Assembly (NCBI GenBank): GCA_947179485.1 | Contig: OX359247.1 | Coordinates: forward strand, 33,332,801-33,396,800 | Reading direction: 5' to 3' | DNA length: 64,000 nt | Source: Allacma fusca | Lineage: Eukaryota; Arthropoda; Collembola; Symphypleona; Sminthuridae | Shown: positions 55,600-64,000 of the stretch, piece after piece | Position numbering within the stretch: position 1 is the first letter of the stretch | Layout: each line of letters starts with the position of its first letter | Position numbers and translations under genes: made by a program | The notes under the pieces: generated by a model | The model's input: only the letters and a program-made list of their open reading frames with translations | Told to the model about the DNA's origin: nothing | The model's database searches: none

Positions 55600-57235
55600 C
55601 TAACACTGCCCTAAAACAGTACTGTAACACTTACAGCCAAAGATGGGCCCCTTGCCTATATCTAGGCCCTTTTATAGGCAAAAATTCTAGGGAGAAAGAA
55701 AAAAAAACAAGAATCTAGGCTAGGATATAGGCAAGGTTCAACGGGATTTATATGCAAATAAAATATTATAGGAAGTTTATAGAATAAATATAGGCACCTA
55801 GGAAATTTAGTCTAGGGTCCTCATAAATAAATATAATATTAAGGGAGTAGGTAGGCTACTGATGCCGACATGCCGAGTAGGGGTATAGTCATGCAACTGA
55901 TGCACTGAACAATAAAGCGTATGCATATAATTTCGAAGAGTATTGTAAAAGTATGCATTGGGAAATCCCTACCTTTTACACTACAACAAATTAGCAATGG
56001 TTGTAAAAAGTGGAGAAGTAAAGCATGTTATAGCACGATTGTTAAGACATCTGGTCGACAACCAACAGACCAACGTAGAAATAAATAAATATAATATTAT
56101 TAAGCACAGGATATTTCGACATACACACATGCAGGGTTTTCGGGTTTCTGTAGGGACTTTAAGGGTGTACTTATTTAGGGAAGCAGTAGTTTTGAACTTC
56201 CTAATAGGGTATAGTTGCATGATACTCCCAAAAGGAATATTATAAGAACATTTATAAGGATATATATAGATAGGTATCTCCCTGTTTCCTATATTATAGG
56301 AAGGAACTTCGTGTTACTTTAGTCTATATAGGATTTAAGGAAGGCGTTTGGTTGAACATTTCCTTAAAAGGGGGAGATAACTTGACGAGAATTATAATTA
56401 TAGGCAAATAGGGAGGCGCTTTATGTTAGTTTAATTATAGGAAGGAAATAGGCTAGGTGAATTAAAAGGCCCATCTTTGCTTACAGCTGTTATGTGCAAA
56501 GTCCTAGTAAAGTTTCCAAATGGCTCCTTCAGGTTTTCAAAAGAGGAAGGAATTCATACTTGCTCACTGTACATTATGATTATTTGTAAGGAAAAGTACG
56601 GCTGGAATGAAAAATATCTAACATTTTCTACACTCATAATCCTGGTGAGTCCAGCAGCGTTTTTGAGGAAATAGCATGATCTAACAATAAGTGCTCTAAT
56701 TTTGAGGTGAATACTTTCACAAGTTGAGCGTTTACTCAATGAATTAATGTCGTATTTACGATAACAGATTTAATATTTTGGACAAGGTTCTGCTAAAATT
56801 ATTATTTCAGTACGAGTGGTTTCTTCAGGTGAAATTTTAGCCACGAAGTAATTCCAAGGGGGCGAAACATTTCCTCTGGATTAAATATACTTCCTGTTAA
56901 AAGTTGAATATTTTCGAAAATATGGAACTAACCGCTTAGCTATGAAGTCGTTTTGTAGAACATTTACAAGCTCAAATAATTATGTGCAAACTATATGAGA
57001 GGAACTTTGGAATATCTCCAATTATCTTGGTGCCATTATTATCAATGGCCGTGTTCAGGAATTTTTGAGGCGATTGCAGACGTAAACAACCGTAATTTTG
57101 CATATCTGGGCATAACTTTAAAATGCAATCTTTTACCCATTTTATTTCCCAATGGTTAAAGATAGGTCCTTTAAATGGTTTGAGGAACTGGTGGTAAATA
57201 TTGTCAGTGTTTGTATTTTCCTACGCCGAAAGTTG
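55600..57235 (-). pseudogene. IR-like receptor pseudogene with inserted element
   Basis: The minus strand, from about 57230 down to 56480, carries a decayed receptor. Present are the QFLKPF-type block near 57180, the region matching WNYFVAKISPEE near 56840, and the IIIMYSEQV block near 56560. Helix 1 is then interrupted by the element at 55638-56479. A few dozen bases of it continue at 55600-55637. Several frameshifts and stops are present. Confidence 0.75.
55638..56479. mobile_element. hAT-like element with target duplication CTTACAGC
   Basis: The ends are CAAAGATGGGCC and its exact complement, flanked by CTTACAGC at 55630-55637 and 56480-56487. The flanking sequence on both sides is receptor pseudogene, so the insertion is exact. 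The interior is made of AATATAGGCA, CTAGG and TATAGGAAG reiterations. The frame at 55958-56245 inside it (open on both strands) is probably noise. Confidence 0.88.
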
Positions 57236-57239
57236 TATA

Positions 57240-58780
57240 CACAAAGGTAAAATTGTTGAGTAGTAAATAATCTTTGGGATCTAACGTTATGAGTTGCACT
57301 TATAACGACCTGTTTTGGATCTTGTTTGAGCTCATTATTTCTTTAATATTATATATATATATATTTATGAACGATAGACAGTCCATGATATATTGGCAAG
57401 GTCAGTGATTCTCCTTTTCCGCACCTTGGACCATCATTATGAATTTACCCAACCTTGTTCCCGACTATGTAAGGTCACGCCCGCGGTTTTTAACTTTGGG
57501 ACCTATTTAATAGCTTACCAAAAATTATTAAAATTTCCTACAACCTAGTGCCAAATCGTGTTGCAAAAACAAATGGAAATTTGGTTACACAATTTATAGC
57601 TTAAAATTTCACATTTTCGAAAAAAGTCGGAGTCGCGGGATGAAGCATATTTTGACAAATCAGGGAGATGACTTGTTAAATCCATTACCAGTGTTGACAT
57701 ATTCCGCAACGCTAACTAGCGCAGTGCATGTATAAATTATAAGATCGTAATATTTTGCAAAAACATGTCGTGTGACAGGCGACAAGGTAGCTTGAAAAGT
57801 AAATGTAACCTTTTCAAAATCACTACTTCGTGTTTTGTGGAAATTTTTACGTTCATTTCAAACACAGCCTACTGTGACAGAGGTACAAAAAATTTCCTGT
57901 GAGGAAATAGCGCCAAATTATATATAACTTACGCTGAAGGTGTATTCACACTCCACACCAATTAAAATGTCAGGCCTGTAGCCATGTACATACATATAAT
58001 TGTGTATTGGACCAAGGTTTCAGTTTTTTGTGTATGAACATTAGATTCTAGATGATTTATTATCCACGTTGCTTTGAATTACACAACAAGTTTATGGAGT
58101 TTATATTGCACAAAGTGCCACAAATTGATCAATGCCCCCATTTATCCCTCGTAAGGCAATAACTCATAAAACATTTAATTCCTCAAATGAATCCCGAATT
58201 AAAACTGCAAGCAAGATGTTTAAAACGATCAGATCAGCGATGTAAAAATGGCATGACCAGAAATTCTCACTTTCTAAGGTTTTCTGCAGGTTCACTTAGT
58301 ACTGTAATTTGTTCGTTTTGTTTTGGTCTCTTCGAAAATGAATAAAATTAGAACAATTTTAGTTTAGATTTGTTCGCCAATGTTTGTTTTACTTTGTTTT
58401 ACGAATGCAAAAGACTTTAGAAAATGAAACTGATTGTTGTATTTTAATCCTGATGCATATAGTACATAGTTGATTGGTGTAAATTTGGCGCACGTACAAA
58501 ATAACGTTAAGGCCAAGGAACTGGCTTTAACTCATTTTATGTGGATTTACAATATAGCTGTCACACCAAATAAGCATTAAAAGTTTGTTGATTGTTTCTA
58601 CGAGTGTAACGCTCCTCCCCTAGACACAATTACGTAGTATGAAGAAGCGCTGCTTTAATGACCGTATTGTCACCACGTGTCACAAACGAGTGTGGTCGGT
58701 CTAACAGAGACGCATTGTCTTGGGTACCTCCGACTCCGATGCACTGATTACATTAACAGCCCGTATTATTTTTAGTAGTA
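57240..58780. other. No gene seen
   Basis: AT-rich intergenic sequence with a short (AT)n run near 57352. No supportable frame. Confidence 0.4.
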
Positions 58781-58789
58781 GTTTATATT

Positions 58790-59390
58790 AGGCCTAACAT
58801 TATAACATTTTAGATTCAAAGTTTAAAGCTTAGACTTTGAAGCATGCTGCTGAAAGCAACAATAGGCCGAATTGAGATCACGGGACTACTTATGACCCAC
58901 GAAGATCAAACGGAGGTCATGTAGCTAGCTAATAAATCCTTGAGGTCAATATTAGGTCATCTGACCAATGTCTGACTGTATGTTTACTTTTTCCATGGTA
59001 TTTCAAATTCACAATTACGATTTTCGCGCCAAACATTGACACCAGCATTTTGAGGTGCTTTTGATCTTACAGGACCGTCTATAGTTGATTGAAAAATGAA
59101 GCCTGGCTTGAAAAAGTTAACCTGCTCTGCAGTAAATTGTTTGTTCTAGTTTTGTTTTTTCGAAAACTGATTTTTTTTGTAGTGTTCAAATAGCAATAAC
59201 TGATCAAAAGAACAAAATAAACGCGAACAATATTATAGCGCTAGATTCGTTCCTGATAAGATTGAATTTTTCCCAACCGTATTACCTTTGTTTAAGGGTC
59301 ATGGTGACGATTCTCATTGTCAGCTTACAGAATTTTGTAACAGCTCCCAGGAAAGCCTGGCAAGTTTCTTACAACTAAACTACAAAATAA
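58790..59390. repeat. Uninterrupted copy of the duplicated segment at 37955-40520
   Basis: Holds the unoccupied site ATCTGACC near 58965 for the element at 38150-40044. Confidence 0.75.
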
Positions 59391-59549
59391 ATCCGTGAAA
59401 AATTTTACCTGAACCCGGACTTGAAATTTTAGGTAACTTTCAGGTATTTATTTTTGCAAATAAAATTCAAACTTTACGTCAATGAAACCTTCCATTTTGC
59501 ATGCAACATTTATAAAGACACTTGGTTGGGAAGAACAGTGAGGCAGGGA

Positions 59550-59960
59550 GATTTTTGCGGAAAGATGGGAAGATTCTTTCCAGGGAAAAATATTTCTGGC
59601 ATGGAAAACCTCAAAAATATGGCAATGCTTTTAGAACAGGGATTTTTAAATTTGATGACCTTTCTTTAGCAGGGATTTTCTAATTTGGTAGCGTGTTTCC
59701 GGGACATTTGTTGTGAAAACGGATTTTTAGACTGTCCTTATTTGGAAATGATTTTACGTCTTGTAGGGATATTATTTTTTCCAACAGGGATTTTAAAAAT
59801 CGTTAACCTTTTGTCAGTAGGGATTTTTGAAATCGTTGAGGAGCTCCTGGCAGGGACATAAGATTCAGCAGGAAATTCAGAAAGGGTCTTCCAGTGAGAT
59901 TTACAAAAATCCTACCACTGCCCTGCAGTGAGGTCGATCATTACCGAAGTGTTAAGCAAA
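59550..59960 (-). repeat. Inverted copy of the receptor-flank C/T-rich repeats
   Basis: Complement of the CCCTGAGACA and TTTTTCCC word family found before receptor starts (9100-9500). It ends with TCCAGTGAGATTTACAAAAATCC near 59895. No receptor follows on the minus strand. Confidence 0.6.
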
Positions 59961-60479
59961 CTTTTGAACTCCTAAAATTAGAATGTTACTTGGGGAAATA
60001 GAAATTTACTATGCAAGCTCCAAGTTTTATATTCTACAACGGCAAGTTCGTATGTAATAAAGTTATAAAATCCAATATTAATTATTAATGAAACTTTTTT
60101 TTTATAGAAATTTGTGTTGTATTTTTTACTATTATCAAAATTTGAAACATTCACAGGCACCGATCAAATCTTTTTAAACCCCAAGAAGTCTTCGTACATA
60201 ATAGAGTTGAGTGTTTGCAACTTTTAAAAACAAATGAATATTCCAACATTTTTAAGGATTTTTGAAATCTTTTCTTAATCCATTTTTTATACCACTGTTC
60301 ATAAATTATAAATTAGGACAATTGGATTTTTTTTAAAGAAAATCAATATTAAAACTTTCTTCAGACTGGATGGACTTGAAGATGTCATACAAACTTTCGT
60401 GTATACGCTAGAGGATCAATAATGGCCATAGTATATATGTACGTTTTTTTTCAATTTATATTCAATTTCATGTTTTTGC

Positions 60480-60609
60480 CAAAATGCCCAAAATGCCGGT
60501 CATTTTCAAAGTAAGGCATTTTCGGGGCATTTTGGGCGTTTTTGGCATTTTCAGGGCATTTTCAGGTGGGGAGGCATAAAACCCAGGGCATTTTCATTTT
60601 TGCAACCCT
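60480..60609. repeat. GGCATTTT-type MITE end
   Basis: AAAATGCCCAAAATGCC inverted blocks lead to TTTCATTTTTGCAACCCTG at the right end. The same family as 21119-22640. It abuts the receptor fragment that follows. Confidence 0.6.
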
Positions 60610-60960
60610 GTGTCTAATAACAAACTACAGTTTGTTAACAGACTGGAAACAAGTAGGATGGAAATGCATTTTTAAAGTCAGGCTATCAATTTTGTATGGT
60701 TGTGTTTGCAAAGAGAACAAAACATAAGAGAGCTTCGAGTTGGCATGTTGAAACGTTCTATAAGAGAAGCTCGTCGCAACCTTATAAACAATGTTACTTC
60801 ACATCATATGAATCAAATGCATACGCTTTTACTGTTCTACTTCTACACTGTTTCTAATGTTACTTGAGCAACAAGCTGTCATACTTCATAGAAATATCCT
60901 AAATATTGTTTCCAGTTTCACGTCGCATCATTATTTCAAAAATTCTACCAACTATTAATG
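60610..60960 (+). pseudogene. IR-like receptor fragment with internal deletion
   Basis: About 60 bp of ectodomain (LQFVNRLETSRME) are fused to the S2-lobe region (ENKTxRELRVGMLKRSIREA, then a HMNQMHT stretch), so some 900 bp is missing between them. Frameshifts follow and the last helix is lost. Confidence 0.75.
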
Positions 60961-61239
60961 AGCTTTACGCATTATTAGCATTTTTATTTTTTTCGCGAAA
61001 TTTGAAAATAAAATTTTAAGATTGGATATAATGATATAACATGCAAAATTTAAGTTGGACAGGGGGGACCCTCTGCACACGAATTAGAATTTAAAACTTC
61101 TTCGCGATTTCCCGCGCAAACCAGGGCGAGCTGGCCCAAACTTTTGGTCTTGCTGGGACATTGGGCCAGGACCTTAAACTTCCACAAAATTTCATTTCGA
61201 TCCCGAGTGGTCATGGGGCGAGGGTTACTTGTAAGTGAA

Positions 61240-61510
61240 GAACTGCTGAATTATAAATATTTATGATCCGAGGCTTATTACAAGTACTCGGGTTTTCAAG
61301 CACTGGAAATTGTATACGAAGCTTTGCCATTTTGATTTATATTCTAGAAATTGTTTCCGTGAATACGTTCTATATTTCAAATAGCCTGGGAGAAACTCTC
61401 TCTAGAGCTTGGTAATGGTCGGGACTTATAGTACATATAATTACACACATATACATAATTCCATACGTACAGAAAAAAAGGGGTTGCTCATACTGTATTA
61501 CCGCATTGAA
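61240..61510. repeat. Copy of a receptor-pseudogene 5' flank
   Basis: Matches 48650-48940 in the same orientation (TTGTTTCCGTGAA, GGGAGAAACTCTCTCTAGA). No receptor body adjoins it. Confidence 0.65.
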
Positions 61511-61665
61511 TCGTGTTCGGAGAAAACTCCGCCGGGGATTTTTACGCCGAGAATTTTACGCCGCGTAAACTCCGCTGGAGATTTCTACGCCGGTAAGGAG
61601 ATTTTTACGCGGAGATTATTTCGCAGAGATTTTTACGCGGAGAAAACTTCGCCGGTCAGATTTAA
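61510..61665. repeat. GGAGATTTTTACGC short tandem repeat
   Basis: Eight or nine degenerate units of 14-20 bp with cores GATTTTTACGC and GAAAACTCCGC. The open frame across it (61409-61672) is repeat-derived. Confidence 0.75.
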
Positions 61666-61669
61666 TTGC

Positions 61670-62280
61670 TAAGACTAATATTTTCATAGACACTGCTAGT
61701 AAAAAGATGAGAAAGGAAATTAATTAATTTCAGAATACGATCCATAATGATTGTGTACCCCTATAAACAAAATTCATGAAGATGAAGTGCTCAAAGCGCA
61801 AATTAATTTTTCGTCCAAGGGTGCATTACTCGTCTCACATATAGTCATGGTTAACGTAAATCAAGTAAAACAACATTTTCATCGTTTAGGAAATATTTGG
61901 GGTCCAAACTAATTTTCTGTCCGAATCGATGAAATGTTACAGAGTTAATGTATGCAATGCACAAATTAGTCTTAAATAATTGCAGATGTTGTGGTTTGTT
62001 ACAATTTCTAGTATAATAAAAAACTTTATAATCCCGAGTAAGTTAATTATGCCTATACGAATAACCTTAAGTTTGGTAAATTTATACTGCTCATAATTAA
62101 GGAAGTAATAATAAAACTATTACAGGTTTACGAAAAGGTTTTATCAAAATATACATATCAACTACTAAATGGACATTGGTATTACGGTACAAATAACTAC
62201 GGTAATCCCCGCTGGTTTAATTTCACTTATAATTATTTAATTATTATATTGATAATTATTTATTTTGTACAAACAAGTAT
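61670..62280. other. No gene seen
   Basis: AT-rich sequence between the tandem repeat and the MULE gene. Confidence 0.4.
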
Positions 62281-62284
62281 TCTC

Positions 62285-63940
62285 TTAGGCCTCACACATA
62301 AATTCGTGCAACACTGTTTGAACGGCGGTAAGAAACTGCAGATTGTTTTGATAGACCTGTGCTTCTTGGGACGCGATTATATTTTTCAAACGGTCATCAA
62401 TCTTGATACTCTTTCGTTTGCGCGGAATTTTATGACCGGCTTCAATTGTTTGACATTCCAAAAACCAGTGATTTTCCTCTCTGCGTATCATGTCAATGCT
62501 GGAATCCATGGGTGGGTGAACTTTTGGGAGCATGTTATTGAATCGAAAGTGCCATCCCTCCTTTCCGTTGTTTGTTCTTGGTTGACAATTTTGGAAGCGC
62601 TCTCGTACATTCCAGAATGGAATTGGAAACCTGACGTCTTCCCAATTGTTTCCAATATAATTAATTCAAAATAATTGAATATCTCTCTGATTGGATCACT
62701 TTGCAAAAACTGACTTCGAAGTTCCAAAAAGGCCATCGCCACTTCCGGAATACGAATAAACGCCAAGGCTCCCAGTGAACGAATCGAATTCCGGACCTTT
62801 TTCCCATCTTCATCATTAATTTTGTACCTACCATGTAAAATTTGCAATGAAAATGTATTTACTCCCATTAGCCACAAATGCAATAACTTAATACAAAATG
62901 CACAAAATAATGCAATTCTACATTTTGCATACAATACGTTATGGTATATTTATCCGCATGTACAACAACGATGATTATTTCAATAATTTCAAACAATTTG
63001 ATAAACTGGAGGAATTGATAATTTTGGTTTAGTGAACCTACCTCCGAAACACATTTTCATTTTGCTGGACATGTCTAAACACGCTCTGTGTGAGATGAAA
63101 TAAGCATCCATTCATCTCAGTGGCAATAAAGGTTGAGCGGAGTGCCTTTATAGCTCCCATTTCAAAATCACTAATTATAGTGTTGGGTTCTCCTGGAACT
63201 TGGCGGCGAATTACATTAAACAATTCTGTGTAGACGGTCTCGGACTTTCCAGGTAGGTACGCAAATACTAATGGAACCGCAACGGTCGATGAAAACAATC
63301 CATGAACAGTATACAATTGAGAAAAAATTGACTGGCAGCTCTTAAAAGTCCCGTCAACTAACCAAGTGTCACACCATTGTAGTTTCTGTAATAAAATATT
63401 TTATATATACAATCCAGTAAAATGCATTTTATTTTCCACAACACCTTAATAAATCCGGCATTAGTAATAAGGTTTGATTATCGGTTCTGAGAAATGCCTT
63501 ACCATTTAGATCAGATAAAATTAAAATAAGTAACAAATACGGACCACGAACATCATCCTGATTCTTTGGGAAACGAAATGACGTTATTTGTATATATACT
63601 TACGCTAACAGCGTCTTTTGATGCGAAAATAACCATTCGGTTGTTTCCAGCCTTGTTATCATATATCAGAAAATCTTCTCGGTCGTTTCGCAGGGTTTTT
63701 GTTAGGTGGATCGGAATTTCCAGATCTTCGAGTGTCATACCAAGATTTCTTCCTCCGTGAGCTTTGAAGCGAACATCCTTTATCCTTCGCTTTAAATTGT
63801 TGGTTGACCCCAAGTAGCTAGCATTCAAATCCGCTTCCGTAGCAAGAGATTCAATTTTTGCAATTACTTGAACTCCTGTAGTCATTCGATTTTCCCGAAG
63901 CATTCTCTTACCCTCCGCAATTATTTTACGAGCTGTGATT
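62285..63940 (-). pseudogene. MULE-type transposase gene, frameshifted, 5' end outside the window
   Basis: Exons read on the minus strand: 63940-63604, 63385-63042 and 62834-62285, with GTAAGT and GTAGGT donors and AG acceptors. The second exon has the MULE core: WLVDGTFKSC (first catalytic Asp), QLYTVHGLFSS, and IISDFEMGAIKALRSTF (second Asp). The third has SIRSLGALAFIRIPEVAMAF, then shifts frame after YFE at about 62655-62664, and continues as RFPIPFWNVRERFQNCQPR. It ends RREENHWF... with stop at 62285. The N-terminal part, which in this family usually carries a FLYWCH zinc finger, would lie beyond 64000. No terminal repeat is seen at the left end. Confidence 0.75.
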
Positions 63941-64000
63941 CTAAATACCAAATATGTAAGAAATTTACATGTAAAACAATCTGTACATATACAAATGCAA

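Noticed and set aside
1-64000. tRNA or rRNA genes
   Set aside because: No cloverleaf-like or rRNA-like stretch was recognised by reading; a covariance search would be needed to exclude them.

Overview
The window reads as nuclear DNA of an arthropod. It is AT-rich, has spliced genes with GT/AG introns and AATAAA signals, and is dense with DNA transposons. Its dominant content is a clade of divergent ionotropic-receptor-like (IR-like) channels. I infer a springtail or another basal hexapod from the style of the IR family and the transposase/DUF4806 element, but nothing here fixes the species. A 200-base N run shows it is a draft assembly.

Layout. (1) 0-15 kb and 38-61 kb are an IR-like receptor cluster. 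Three single-exon receptors of 641-645 residues are intact, all on the plus strand (9588-11513, 41323-43260, 52546-54477). A truncated plus-strand copy lies at about 11975-12968, and at least six more degraded copies occur on both strands. Copies 1 and 3 share about 1.8 kb of 5' flank, so the duplication unit is gene plus promoter. (2) At 15-16.2 kb is a small secreted cysteine-rich protein with a threonine-rich mucin-like tail (three exons, TATA box and polyA signal visible). (3) 16400-21080 is an almost pristine DNA transposon with matching terminal inverted repeats. It carries an intact 679-residue transposase ORF lying inside the first intron of a second, spliced DUF4806-type gene. (4) At 25.4-32.1 kb on the minus strand is a cluster of very small multi-exon genes whose exons almost all begin and end in phase 1 and carry a recurring short G-x-T-V-x-x-N-type motif. 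I do not recognise this family, and it is the best candidate here for something undescribed. (5) A broken Helitron helicase lies at about 36.65-36.98 kb, and a frameshifted MULE transposase gene at 62.3-63.9 kb runs off the right edge.

Between these lie many non-autonomous elements. Five have visible 8-bp target-site duplications: CACCGCAA, CTTCCAGG, TACATGTG, ATTGGACC/ATTTGACC and CTTACAGC. Such duplications are typical of hAT-like elements. In each, the interior is built of degenerate reiterations of a short motif. Two are inserted in IR-like pseudogenes, and two interrupt repeats whose uninterrupted paralogue is also in the window. There are also large foldback structures, including a 128-bp inverted repeat with no mismatch.

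No genes form an operon-like pathway. The picture is a chemosensory-type receptor cluster growing by segmental duplication and decaying by deletion and transposon insertion. Exon models were made by eye from splice signals and phase, and none is backed by transcripts.
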